A DNA stretch of 50,777 nt from Chloroflexota bacterium (GCA_003551705.1 PUNJ01000065.1:1-50777), one strand, 5' to 3'. Shown: positions 7,768-16,867, counted from the first letter of the stretch. Program-made: numbers and translations. Notes: generated from the letters alone by a model not told the origin.

Positions 7768-9213
7768 ATGGTCGGTATAACATCTTATGGTGCCTACATA
7801 CCCTGGCATCGGATGAACCGGGAAGATTGTGTAAAAGCCTGGGGAGGCTTCGCAATGCCCGGTGAAAGGGCCGTGGCCTACTATGATGAAGATAGCCTTA
7901 CCATGGCCGTGGATGCGGCCAGGGATGCTTTGGCGGACTTCGATTCCACCAAAGTCGATGGGCTCTTCTTTGCCACCACTTCCTCTCCATACCGGGAGAA
8001 GCAGTGTGCGGCAATCATGGCATGGCCACTGAACCTGCGCAACAACATCAGAAGTGTTGATGTCAGCACCTCCCTCAAGTCAGGAACATCAGCACTGGCC
8101 CTCGCAGTCGATTCCATCAAGGCCGGGACACTCAACAGTGCTTTGGTCACCGCCGCGGACCTCCGACTGGGTGCGCCGGCCGGTATGCTGGAGCAACAAG
8201 TGGGGGATGGTGCCGCTGCATTCCTGCTGGGACGGGAGAACGTCATCGCTGAGATCATCGGTATGTACTCTGTCGCCGATGAACTCGTGGGAACTTGGCG
8301 CTCCTCCGAGGATTTCTATCTCCGTTCCTGGGAGGACCGAATGATCATGGACGAGGGCTACGCAAAGATCCTCCCCGAGGCCATGGCAGGAGTGCTCAAA
8401 CTTTGTGAGCTGACCCCCAAGGATATTACCAAGGTTGTCTTCGACCCACCCGCAGACGCCAGGAGGCATGGCAAGGTAGTATCGCAAGCAGGATTTGAAC
8501 CCGGCCAGGCACAGGATATCTATGGCCTCTATCTGAACGTGGGTATTACCGGCTCAGCCATGGCACCCATGATGCTGGTAGCTGCCCTGGAAGACGCCAA
8601 GCCCGGAGACAAGATCTTGTTTGCCGGGAGCGGGGACGGAGCAGACGCTTTCATCCTGCAGGTAACAGATCAGATAACCAAGCTCAAACCGCGTCGCGGG
8701 ATAAAACAGAACCTTGTCTCCAAGAGAGTGATGGCCAATTATAACGACTATATGCGATGGCGAGACATGGTCCCCCTGGAAGCTGCCCGCAGGCCCGACA
8801 AACAGCATATCCGCCTGTCCGCAAACTGGCGGGAGCGAAAACAGCTACTGGGACTCTGGGGAGTGAAGTGCCTGAAATGCGGCACACCCCAGTACGATAA
8901 CGGCGCAGCTACAACGGGCCCAATCCGCATTTGTGCAGGTTGCCAGGCCCAGGACGCTTTTGAAGACTACCCCTTTGCACACAGGAAGGCTACAGTTTTC
9001 AGTTATACTCAAGATAACCTGGCCCCAGTCATAGACCCTCCTGCCTCTGTGGTACTGGTAGAGTTCGAAGGCGGAGGAAGGGCATTCTTCGATCTCACGG
9101 ACCGAGACCCGGCGAAGGTAGAGATCGGCATGCCGGTAGAAATGACCTTCAGAAAACTGCAACTCGACCGGGGCATCACCAACTATTTCTGGAAAGCTCG
9201 CCCAATAAGGTAA
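7768..9213 (+). CDS. HMG-CoA synthase-like protein fused to DUF35 zinc-ribbon/OB-fold domain
   Basis: A 481-residue fusion. Residues 1-310 have the thiolase-superfamily fold of HMG-CoA synthases (start MVGITSYGAYIP). Residues 355-481 are a DUF35 module: zinc ribbon C368-x2-C371...C389-x2-C392, then an OB fold. I took the ATG at 7768 because aggagg (7757-7762) is correctly spaced; a GTG at 7762 overlaps that site. By motif alignment the three catalytic residues of archaeal HMG-CoA synthase appear replaced: Glu by T71, Cys by L103 (in SLKSGTSAL) and His by D226. It precedes a thiolase by 15 bases. In archaea DUF35 bridges thiolase and HMGCS, so this may be a scaffold or CoA-binding partner of that thiolase. 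Confidence 0.85.
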   Translation: MVGITSYGAYIPWHRMNREDCVKAWGGFAMPGERAVAYYDEDSLTMAVDAARDALADFDSTKVDGLFFATTSSPYREKQCAAIMAWPLNLRNNIRSVDVSTSLKSGTSALALAVDSIKAGTLNSALVTAADLRLGAPAGMLEQQVGDGAAAFLLGRENVIAEIIGMYSVADELVGTWRSSEDFYLRSWEDRMIMDEGYAKILPEAMAGVLKLCELTPKDITKVVFDPPADARRHGKVVSQAGFEPGQAQDIYGLYLNVGITGSAMAPMMLVAALEDAKPGDKILFAGSGDGADAFILQVTDQITKLKPRRGIKQNLVSKRVMANYNDYMRWRDMVPLEAARRPDKQHIRLSANWRERKQLLGLWGVKCLKCGTPQYDNGAATTGPIRICAGCQAQDAFEDYPFAHRKATVFSYTQDNLAPVIDPPASVVLVEFEGGGRAFFDLTDRDPAKVEIGMPVEMTFRKLQLDRGITNYFWKARPIR

Positions 9214-9228
9214 AGGAGGAGGCAAAAG

Positions 9229-10398
9229 ATGCCAGGGAGCATAAAAGATAGAGTTGCTATTGTAGGCATGGGTTGCACCCAATTCGGGGAGCTATGGGGC
9301 AAGGGCCCCACTGATTTGATTGTTGAGGCGGTTAATGAGGCATTGGCCGATGCCGGTATCGAGATGAAGGACGTTCAAGCCGCCTGGGGCGGAACCCTAT
9401 TCAGCGGCGCCGGTGGCCGCACAGTCAGTGAGGCCCTCAGGTCACAATACATACCTGTAACCCGCGTAGAGAATGCCTGCGGGTCAGGCCATGAAGCCGT
9501 CCGAGGCGCCTCCTACGCCATCGCGGCAGGCATTTATGACATTTGCCTGGCCGTGGGCTATGAGAAGCTCAAGGATGAGGGCATGAGTGGACTGCCTGGT
9601 ATGGAGAACCGCACCAACACACACTATCAGTCCAGCATGCCCGGCGTTTTTGCCATTATGGCCACTCGTTACTTCAACAGGTACGGTCTCAGCCCGGAAG
9701 AGGGCAAGAGTATGCTGGGTAAGATCTCCGTCAAGAGCCACCGCAACGGGGCCATGAATCCCAAAGCACACCTGAGAAGAGAAATCACCCTCGAACAGGT
9801 ACTCAATGCGCCCATTATTGCCTGGCCCTTGGGACTATTCGACTGTTGTGGCGTATCGGACGGGGGAGCAGCCGCGATTCTAGTCAGAGCCGACATGGTC
9901 AAGAATTTCCCCAACCGACCCGTATACATCAAGGCACTGCAAATATGTGCCAGCCCTACCACGGGCAGGATGGTAACGGACTACGATTACACGCACGTTG
10001 AGGAAGCCCACCGGGCCGGAATTGCTGCCTACAAAGAGGCCGGCATAACCAACCCCAGGAAAGAAATAAGCATGGCAGAGGTGCATGACTGCTTCTCCAT
10101 CACGGAAGCGGTCACCATGGAAGACTTGCAGTTCAGTCCCAGGGGACGAGTCAAGGAAGACGTCGATGCCGGTGTCTTCACCCTCGAAGGAGAACTGCCC
10201 GTCCAACCTGACGGTGGCTTGAAGTGCTTTGGACATCCCATTGGGGCCTCTGGCATACGAATGCTCTACGAGCCTTACCTACAATTCCAGGGCAAGGCTG
10301 GCCAGCGTCAACTCAAAGACCCCAAACTGGCTCTGGCCCACAACATGGGCAACGAGCCTTATGCACCAGTGGTCAGCGTCTGTATAGTCGGGACATAA
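9229..10398 (+). CDS. SCP2-type thiolase / acetyl-CoA acetyltransferase family
   Basis: A 389-residue thiolase of the SCP-x/lipid-transfer-protein group. The nucleophilic cysteine is C84 in NACGSGHEAVRGA. The family's HDCF motif is at residues 286-289 and the GHPIGASG loop at 335-342 supplies H336. The C terminus lacks the classical CxGGG thiolase cysteine, as expected for the SCP2 type. A good gaggagg precedes the ATG and the gene directly follows the DUF35 fusion, resembling thiolase-DUF35 complexes such as archaeal acetoacetyl-CoA thiolase/HMGCS and benzoylsuccinyl-CoA thiolase BbsAB. Expected role is CoA-dependent carbon-carbon cleavage. The related Ltp2 aldolases are an alternative, but the retained C84 favours thiolysis. 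Confidence 0.87.
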   Translation: MPGSIKDRVAIVGMGCTQFGELWGKGPTDLIVEAVNEALADAGIEMKDVQAAWGGTLFSGAGGRTVSEALRSQYIPVTRVENACGSGHEAVRGASYAIAAGIYDICLAVGYEKLKDEGMSGLPGMENRTNTHYQSSMPGVFAIMATRYFNRYGLSPEEGKSMLGKISVKSHRNGAMNPKAHLRREITLEQVLNAPIIAWPLGLFDCCGVSDGGAAAILVRADMVKNFPNRPVYIKALQICASPTTGRMVTDYDYTHVEEAHRAGIAAYKEAGITNPRKEISMAEVHDCFSITEAVTMEDLQFSPRGRVKEDVDAGVFTLEGELPVQPDGGLKCFGHPIGASGIRMLYEPYLQFQGKAGQRQLKDPKLALAHNMGNEPYAPVVSVCIVGT

Positions 10399-10422
10399 AA
10401 CCTGGTGCCGGCAAGAAACTGG

Positions 10423-10447
10423 AGCGGGGCTGCTCAGCAGCCCCGCT
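10423..10447. terminator. 11-bp perfect hairpin, probable terminator
   Basis: AGCGGGGCTGC and GCAGCCCCGCT flank a three-base TCA loop, 25 bases after the thiolase stop. The GC-rich stem ends in CTTTC, so only a very short T run follows. It plausibly ends the HMGCS-like/thiolase transcript. Confidence 0.6.
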
Positions 10448-10590
10448 TTCACTCTGGCAAAACTGCCGCTACTCGAGCCAAGTTGAACACACCTGCCAAA
10501 CAGTTTACAATCAAGCGTAATGAATCCCGCCATGGTCCCCATCCAGATACAAAAATATAAGGTAGATTTCTTCATTCCCTAAGGAGCTTC

Positions 10591-12528
10591 ATGAGCAGTT
10601 TCGCAAACCTTTTTCAACCCGGCACGATCGGCACCTTGGTCGTCAAGAACCGGATTATAATGCCCGCCATGGGCACGCAATTGGCCGACGCCGAAGGCCG
10701 GGTGACCCAGCGCTTGTTGGACTACTATAGGGCCAGGGCCCAAGGCGGCGCCGGATTGATAACCCCTCAGTTCGCCTCCGTGAGCGCCGATGCCACCCTA
10801 CCCTTCACCATGCCCATTTACCATAATAGCCACATCGATGATTGGAGAAAGCTGGCGGATACCGTACACGAGGCGGGATCCAAAATCTGTATACAGCTTA
10901 TGCATATCGGCATGCTCTTTATCTATTCCGGCTTTGTTCCTGAAGGCATGGTGGTTAAGGCGCCTTCACTGACTACATGGTTGAAGAACACCCTCCCCTA
11001 CGAAGAGATCAGCGTGGACGACATCGATCGTTACGTGGAAGACTTCGCTCAAGCCGCCCGCCGGGCCGTGGCGGCAGGCGCCGATGTTCTGGAACTGCAC
11101 GCCTGTCACGGCTGTCTGGTGAGTAGCTTCATGTCCCCTATAACCAACCGCCGCAAGGACGAGTATGGAGGCAGCAATGTCAACCGTGCCCGATTTGCCC
11201 GTCGTATAGTCGAGCGCATGAGGCAGGAACTGGGCCCTGCGGTGCCCATAATGGTGCGCATGAACGCCTGCGACGACCTGGAAGGTGGCATTACCATAGA
11301 CGAGGCGATCGAGCAGGCGACCATTCTGGAGGCAGCCGGCGCTGATGCCATCAATGTTTCCTCCGGACTCGAATACTGGACGACCTTGAGCATACCTACT
11401 TTTCTCTTCCCCGAAGGACCCATGGTGCCGTTCGCAACAATGATCAAGCAGGGAATAAGCGTACCGGTGGTGGCAGCCGGCAAGATAGGGCCAGAATATG
11501 CGGCAAGCGTGATCAATGAGGAGAAAGCGGATTTCGTAGCCCTGGGCCGACCATTGCTGGCAGACCCGGAACTCCCCAACAAGTTGAGGGAAGACCGCAT
11601 AGACGACGTCCGTCGCTGCATCTACTGCAACAATTGTCTCAAATCAGCCACCGACCCGGCGGCAGGACCCATGTCCTGCTCGGTCAACCCCTTTGTTTCC
11701 AGAGAAGCCAGATATCCCTACCCAGCCACCCCAACTCCCAAAAGGATCATGGTAGCTGGCGGAGGACTGGCCGGTATGGAGACGGCCATCTATCTCAAGG
11801 AGCGCGGGCATCAGGTGACCTTATACGAGAGGGAAACTCAACTCGGCGGACAATGGAATGTGGCCTGCGCCTCTCCGGGCAAGGAAGGCTACAGGGCCTT
11901 GTCTGACTATCTCATCAAACGCCTGGCCCAACTGGCGGTCCCCATCCATGTGAATACCGAGGTGACCACGAACATGGTCATGGAACACAGTCCAGACGCC
12001 GTGGTGATCGCTACGGGGGCTGTGCCGACTGGACTGCCGGTACCGGGAGCGGATAAGCCGCATGTCGTTCAAGGGCATGACGTGCTGGCAGGCAAAGTGC
12101 CGGTGAAGGGCAAGTGTGCGGTCATTGGCGGGCGATTCATCGGGATTGAAGCGGCCATAATGCTGGCCGAGAAGAACTACAAGGTGAGCATCATTACCAA
12201 GGCCGGTTTGGGAGAGAACGGTGTCAAGCTGGAGAAGTTCAACTTGCAGACCCTTGGGAATAGACTCTTTGATCTGGATATTCCTCTCTATCTCAACTCC
12301 ACGGTAGTGGAAATAACGGACCGATCAGTATTCATTGCCATGGGAGGCGAGATCTACCCAGTGCGCGCCGACACTGTGATTCTCTCGGTAGGTATGAGAT
12401 CGGTAGACAGCCTTGCCAGAGAATTGGAAGGCTCGGGCTTGGCTGTGTACAAGGTCGGCGACTGCGTACAACCCAAGGATGCTGCTGACGTGTCCTACCA
12501 AGCGGCCCGATTGGCCTCTACCGTATGA
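10591..12528 (+). CDS. NADH:flavin oxidoreductase, dienoyl-CoA reductase/TMADH-like
   Basis: A 645-residue three-part Fe-S flavoenzyme. Residues 1-340 form an old-yellow-enzyme FMN TIM barrel. C343-x2-C346-x2-C349-x13-C363 binds a [4Fe-4S] cluster with spacing close to trimethylamine dehydrogenase. An FAD/NAD(P) domain follows, with VAGGGLAGMETA at about 388-399. Relatives include 2,4-dienoyl-CoA reductase FadH, enoate reductases and bile-acid BaiCD/BaiH. The barrel motif HACHGCLVSSF has C175 where FadH-type enzymes carry a proton-donating tyrosine (HGYL), which suggests altered chemistry. It probably reduces or oxidises a conjugated double bond in a CoA ester or cyclic enone; the substrate is unknown. 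The start ATG has aaggagc upstream. Confidence 0.87.
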   Translation: MSSFANLFQPGTIGTLVVKNRIIMPAMGTQLADAEGRVTQRLLDYYRARAQGGAGLITPQFASVSADATLPFTMPIYHNSHIDDWRKLADTVHEAGSKICIQLMHIGMLFIYSGFVPEGMVVKAPSLTTWLKNTLPYEEISVDDIDRYVEDFAQAARRAVAAGADVLELHACHGCLVSSFMSPITNRRKDEYGGSNVNRARFARRIVERMRQELGPAVPIMVRMNACDDLEGGITIDEAIEQATILEAAGADAINVSSGLEYWTTLSIPTFLFPEGPMVPFATMIKQGISVPVVAAGKIGPEYAASVINEEKADFVALGRPLLADPELPNKLREDRIDDVRRCIYCNNCLKSATDPAAGPMSCSVNPFVSREARYPYPATPTPKRIMVAGGGLAGMETAIYLKERGHQVTLYERETQLGGQWNVACASPGKEGYRALSDYLIKRLAQLAVPIHVNTEVTTNMVMEHSPDAVVIATGAVPTGLPVPGADKPHVVQGHDVLAGKVPVKGKCAVIGGRFIGIEAAIMLAEKNYKVSIITKAGLGENGVKLEKFNLQTLGNRLFDLDIPLYLNSTVVEITDRSVFIAMGGEIYPVRADTVILSVGMRSVDSLARELEGSGLAVYKVGDCVQPKDAADVSYQAARLASTV

Positions 12529-12530
12529 AT

Positions 12531-12560
12531 TTGATCCTCATGCCTGACGATGTTTATACT
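12531..12560 (+). promoter_or_regulatory. candidate sigma70-type promoter
   Basis: TTGATC (12531-12536, four of six to -35) and TATACT (12555-12560, five of six to -10) are 18 bases apart, just after the upstream stop codon. The predicted leader is about 58 bases before the ATG at 12625. Confidence 0.42.
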
Positions 12561-12624
12561 GTTAGGGTTATCTGGTGAAGGAACGTCGTCAACGAATGCA
12601 GAAAGTAACCGGGGAGGTCTCTTG

Positions 12625-14760
12625 ATGAACTGCAGCATTCCTGATCAATGGGATATCCAAGTAGACTTGGCGGTCATCGGTTCCAGTTGCGGCGGGCTTA
12701 CCGCTGCGTGCAAGGCCAAAGAACTGGGGCTGTCCGCCATCGTTCTCGAAAAGGCTTCAACCCTGGGAGGGGGCACCGCTTTCTCCGGGGGTGTAGTCTG
12801 GATCCCTTTCAATCATCACATGCTGGCCGCAGGGCTTCAGGACAGCAAAGAAGCCGCCTTGGAACATATCCGCTGTTCGAGCATGGGCAGGCATGATGAA
12901 GACCTGCTCGCCACCTATCTCGATACCGGCCCGGAGATGGTGCGCGACGTGGAACGCATCACGCCGCTTAAGATGGTGTCGGCAGATAATCTGCCTGATT
13001 ACCGGGATGAATTGCCCGGCGGCAGCAAGGGTGGGCGGCTTCTGGCTCCCGACCCGCTTAATATGGCGCAGCTTCTCTTGGATGCCGAACAGAAGTACCC
13101 TGCCATTGGCAAGATCCGTCAATCGCCTTTCCCGCTGTATTCTGCCGTGCCCCTACCTACGAACGATCCCCGTTTCTACGTTGCCGGCCGGGCCCTCATA
13201 GGAGGTTTGCTGCTTGGCTGTATAGAAATGGGGATTGAGGTTCTAGACGGTACCCCGGCCAAGAAGCTCATTGTGCAGGATGGCCGGGTCATAGGCGTTG
13301 AAGCGGAGAGAAACGGCAGTCCCTTTTTCGTTAAGGCGGACAGGGGCGTCCTGCTAGCCACTGGTGGATCGGAATGGAACGATGCCTTGAACAGAAAGTA
13401 CATGCGAGTGCCCAAAGTTCACGGCATCACTCCGCCCAGCAATTCGGGCGATGGTCACATTATGGGTATGGAAGTCGGCGGCGCAGTAGCTCTCATGGAC
13501 CTTTCCCTGCTGATGCCGACTGTCCGCATCCCTGGCGAGGAAATCGACGGCGAGCCCATGTACCGCATTTTTCAGTTCTGGGTTGGCCAGCCAGGCAACA
13601 TCCTGGTCAATAAGAATGGGAAGCGCTGCTGCGACGAGGCCTTCTACCCGGACATCGGCCGTGCCTTCGAGGAAATGGATGCCCAGAAACTGACCCATGC
13701 CAACCTTCCCATGTACTGGATAGTGGACCAGGGCTTCAGGGACTGGATGACGGTCGGTACTCTGCCCCGCGGGACCGAGATGGCCGACTGGCTCCAGAAG
13801 GGCGAGACCGTAGAGGATCTGGCTGAGAAGCTGGGCCTGCCCCCTGCCAACCTTAGGGAGACCATCGAACGGTTCAATACCTTCGCCAGGGAAGGAAAGG
13901 ACCCCGACTTTCACCGGGGCGAGAGCGCCTATGACCGGCGGTGGGGTTACCGGCCCAAGCACAAACCCAACCCAGCCCTGGGCCCGTTGGAGAAACCGCC
14001 CTACTACGGCCTGCAGATCCACGTAGGTTCCGTTGGTAATCTGGGCGGCCTGGTGACCAACAGCAACGCCCAGGTCCTCAAAGCGTCCGGGGAGGTCATA
14101 CCCGGCCTGTACGCCACCAGTAATACGGCGGCGGCCCTACACTTTGGCTGCGCCTATACCAGCGGCATGGTGGGAGGCAAAGCTATGACCTTCGGTTGGA
14201 TTGCGGCCAGGCACGCCGCTGGTTTTAAGGATGGCGAGAAGGCGGCAGTCCCGGCGGCTCGCACGGCTGCGGGACGGCAGGCCGCGACGGCGCAGGCACA
14301 ACAATCCCAAGTCGCTGCCCAGGCGTCCGCAAGCACAGACTCGCCGAGCGCGTCGGCCAAGACCATAAACATCCTTAATGAGGATGGCACCAGCCTGCTG
14401 GGGCTGCAGTCTGTAAGCAAGGCCGGGGACCGGCTCTGCATGAAGGGCAAGCTCATGGGTAGTTTTGATACCAAGATGTACCTGAACGCCGGCGGACTTT
14501 ATCAGATGCTCGGTCTCATGATGGGGAAAGCAGTGCTTCTGTTCTTGCTGCTGTCTCCCTGGTACTGGATCAAAGGTTATATGCAGACCACCCAGGATAC
14601 GGGCGGCGCGAGGACCGGGCGGATCATGGCTACCGGACTCCTTGCCCTGGCCGCGTATGCCATACTGGCGTTCATCATCGCCATGATAGTCCTGGGCATT
14701 TACAATCTTCTGGTGTACCACCGCCAGACCCCGCGCAGCCAGACGGCAGCCCGGGGCTGA
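12625..14760 (+). CDS. KSTD/fumarate-reductase-like FAD protein with C-terminal membrane hairpin
   Basis: A 711-residue flavoprotein. Residues 1-540 match the FAD_binding_2 family (3-ketosteroid dehydrogenases, fumarate reductase flavoproteins): FAD-binding GSSCGGLTAAC near residue 16, GGGTAFSGGVVWIP, and the C-terminal SGMVGGKAMTFGWIAARHA with a preceding tyrosine. An Ala/Gln/Ser-rich linker follows at about 541-575. Two hydrophobic stretches at about 625-645 and 671-697 predict a membrane hairpin, absent from ordinary KSTDs and from the paralogue at 21724. I chose the ATG at 12625 for its ggggagg at 7-base spacing; an upstream in-frame ATG lacks such a site. Likely a membrane-tethered dehydrogenase of a cyclic ketone passing electrons to a quinone or membrane partner (inference). 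Confidence 0.82.
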   Translation: MNCSIPDQWDIQVDLAVIGSSCGGLTAACKAKELGLSAIVLEKASTLGGGTAFSGGVVWIPFNHHMLAAGLQDSKEAALEHIRCSSMGRHDEDLLATYLDTGPEMVRDVERITPLKMVSADNLPDYRDELPGGSKGGRLLAPDPLNMAQLLLDAEQKYPAIGKIRQSPFPLYSAVPLPTNDPRFYVAGRALIGGLLLGCIEMGIEVLDGTPAKKLIVQDGRVIGVEAERNGSPFFVKADRGVLLATGGSEWNDALNRKYMRVPKVHGITPPSNSGDGHIMGMEVGGAVALMDLSLLMPTVRIPGEEIDGEPMYRIFQFWVGQPGNILVNKNGKRCCDEAFYPDIGRAFEEMDAQKLTHANLPMYWIVDQGFRDWMTVGTLPRGTEMADWLQKGETVEDLAEKLGLPPANLRETIERFNTFAREGKDPDFHRGESAYDRRWGYRPKHKPNPALGPLEKPPYYGLQIHVGSVGNLGGLVTNSNAQVLKASGEVIPGLYATSNTAAALHFGCAYTSGMVGGKAMTFGWIAARHAAGFKDGEKAAVPAARTAAGRQAATAQAQQSQVAAQASASTDSPSASAKTINILNEDGTSLLGLQSVSKAGDRLCMKGKLMGSFDTKMYLNAGGLYQMLGLMMGKAVLLFLLLSPWYWIKGYMQTTQDTGGARTGRIMATGLLALAAYAILAFIIAMIVLGIYNLLVYHRQTPRSQTAARG

Positions 14761-14774
14761 CGAGAAAGGAGAAG

Positions 14775-15971
14775 ATGATGGCGGAACTAAACGATCTCAG
14801 CGGCCCCTTTGATCCCAACATAAGGTTCGACAATTTCTCCAAAGAGTTCCTTATCAAACTCCTCAATGTCTGGCAATGGGCGTGGCTTCAGATGGACACA
14901 GCCTGGTTCACTCAAGTGGAGGACCGCTTTGGATCTCCAGCAGCATGGGAGTGCGACCTGGAAATGTGGCTGCGGGTCGCGGAAGGATGCAATCCGCGCT
15001 ATGCCCGCATCGCCAATATTCCCATGCAGAATGTGGTCGATTCACTGAAGGTCCTGCAATTGCCCCTGGACAATACCATGGGCGGTCTCTTTCCTGTACA
15101 ATACGACATCCAGAATGAGTACCACGCTGTGGTCACCGTCAACAGATGTCCCTCCCTGGAAGCATGCGAGAAAAACGCTCCGGACCGCATCGTACCCATG
15201 TGCCAGGTGAACGAGCCTGCAATCATCCGGAAATACATCGTCAACCCCAAGGTGCAGGTAACCGCCACCAAACTACCACCGAGGCAGGGCCCGGACGATA
15301 TTGCCTGCCAGTGGGAGTACAAGATGGAGGCCCCATCGGGGACCAGGGCCAGAGGCCCTGAAGAGGTTGTGGACTTCTCGAGCGGCGACAAGATCCCGGA
15401 ACTGGATGACCTGAGTGGCAAGTTCTATCCCAACATGACCCAGGCAAATCTCTCCAAGGACTTCATACTGAAACTGATCGGTGCTTATCAATATGCCTGG
15501 TTGGTCATGAACGGCGGCTACTACGACGCAGTGAAGAAGCGCTTCGGGTCCGAAGCTGCCAATGATTGTGAACTGGCCACATGGATCAGGGTCGGCGAGA
15601 AGGTCAACCCGCGATATGTCAAGCTGGCCAACGTGGAACTGAATACCGTGATCGACTCGCTCAAGGTGATCCAGCTACCCCTGGACAATACCATTGGACT
15701 CTTCCCCTGCGAGTATGAGATTGTCAATGAGAACCAGGTATACGAAATCGTCACCAATTGCAGGACCCTCGACTACCTGGAAAAGGCCGAACCCGAGCGC
15801 ATATACCCCATGTGCCATGTGCTGGAGAAACCGGTCATCGAGAGGTACCTGGTGAACCCCAAGATCAAAGTGACACCGGTCACGCTACCGCCTCACGACA
15901 ACCGTGACAAGATTGCTTGCCGCTGGGAATTCCTCATGACAGATACCCCGCAATGGGAGCGGACCTACTAG
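14775..15971 (+). CDS. internally duplicated four-cysteine protein of unknown function
   Basis: A 398-residue protein made of two homologous halves (about 4-186 and 209-388), each starting with an L-x-D-LSG-x-F-x-PN motif and ending I-AC-x-WE. Four cysteines align in both halves: C60/C265, C125/C329, C143/C347 and C178/C382. They also align with the single-domain protein at 18033. The family seems close to what databases label DUF6125 or L-2-amino-thiazoline-4-carboxylate-hydrolase-like, but I cannot confirm this. The cysteines could bind a metal or Fe-S cluster. No signal peptide or membrane segment is visible. It starts 14 bases after the KSTD-like gene, with gaaaggagaag upstream; a second ATG follows immediately. 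Operon context suggests a role alongside the flavin enzymes. Confidence 0.75.
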   Translation: MMAELNDLSGPFDPNIRFDNFSKEFLIKLLNVWQWAWLQMDTAWFTQVEDRFGSPAAWECDLEMWLRVAEGCNPRYARIANIPMQNVVDSLKVLQLPLDNTMGGLFPVQYDIQNEYHAVVTVNRCPSLEACEKNAPDRIVPMCQVNEPAIIRKYIVNPKVQVTATKLPPRQGPDDIACQWEYKMEAPSGTRARGPEEVVDFSSGDKIPELDDLSGKFYPNMTQANLSKDFILKLIGAYQYAWLVMNGGYYDAVKKRFGSEAANDCELATWIRVGEKVNPRYVKLANVELNTVIDSLKVIQLPLDNTIGLFPCEYEIVNENQVYEIVTNCRTLDYLEKAEPERIYPMCHVLEKPVIERYLVNPKIKVTPVTLPPHDNRDKIACRWEFLMTDTPQWERTY

Positions 15972-16030
15972 ATTTGCCGGACGACACATCCGCAAGAGGG
16001 GCGACCGTAGTGCGTCGCCCCTCTACACCC

Positions 16031-16858
16031 ATGAAGATCTACGGTGTCGATTTCACCAGCGCCCCCAAGCCCTCCAAGCCGCTTACGCTTGCTCGCTGTC
16101 TTCTTGAGGGTGAGACTCTGCGCGTCCTTCGATTGGAAAAGCTGGTAAGCTTTGCCGAGTTCGAGCAGGTGCTGGCTGGACCAGGCCCCTGGGCCATGGG
16201 CATCGACTGCCCCTTCGGTCAACCGAGACGCCTGATCCAGGACCTGGCCTGGCCCTCGGACTGGAGGCGGTACGTGGACCTGATCGAAAGCATGGGCAAG
16301 GAAGCCTTTGAAAAGACGCTCCGGAATTATGGCAAGCGACTTTACCGTTGCACGGACAGGCTGTCCCGGTCAAGGAGTCCCATGCAACTGGACTTCATCC
16401 CCGTAGGGAAGATGTTCTTTCAGGCTGCTCCCATGCTGCTTCGCTCCGGAGCCACCATTATCCCCTGCCTGCCTGGAGACCCGCATCGCCTTGTTGTGGA
16501 GGCTTACCCGAAACTGGTTGTGAAAGCCCTGAACGGTAACGCTCCCTACAAGAGCGATACAAAGAAGAAACAGAGCCTCGAGCATATTGGGGTTAGGCGA
16601 CAAGTGGTGGAACGGATCGCCAGCCATGAGACCTATGGATTTCGTGTCGAATGGACAGACAGCCTGGCTGCCCAGGCCATAGATGATCCCTCGGGCGACA
16701 TCCTCGATGCCGTTCTGTGCGCCATGCAGACCGCATGGGCGTGGCAGCAACGAGGCAACGGCTACGGCGTTCCCCAAGATTGCGATCCAGCCGAGGGTTG
16801 GATCATCGATCCGGCCAATTGGTGGAGGAGAGGGCGACCGGATGCTCGGACGCGGTAG
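16031..16858 (+). CDS. DUF429 domain protein
   Basis: A 275-residue protein starting MKIYGVDFTSAP, with the GIDCPFGQPR segment near residue 57 and a late acidic region (AIDDPSGDILDAVLCAM). These fit the DUF429 family, thought to have an RNase H-like fold with conserved acidic residues; its biochemical role is unknown. The frame stays open upstream into the previous gene, but the ATG at 16031 is where family similarity begins, and starting earlier would overlap the upstream gene. The Shine-Dalgarno is weak. It ends nine bases from the convergent cysteine synthase gene, with no hairpin between them. Confidence 0.72.
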   Translation: MKIYGVDFTSAPKPSKPLTLARCLLEGETLRVLRLEKLVSFAEFEQVLAGPGPWAMGIDCPFGQPRRLIQDLAWPSDWRRYVDLIESMGKEAFEKTLRNYGKRLYRCTDRLSRSRSPMQLDFIPVGKMFFQAAPMLLRSGATIIPCLPGDPHRLVVEAYPKLVVKALNGNAPYKSDTKKKQSLEHIGVRRQVVERIASHETYGFRVEWTDSLAAQAIDDPSGDILDAVLCAMQTAWAWQQRGNGYGVPQDCDPAEGWIIDPANWWRRGRPDARTR

Positions 16859-16867
16859 ATGCAGGGT

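Noticed and set aside
15917-16030. upstream part of the DUF429 open frame
   Set aside because: It overlaps the end of the duplicated four-cysteine gene and carries no family motif; the ATG at 16031 is the sensible start.
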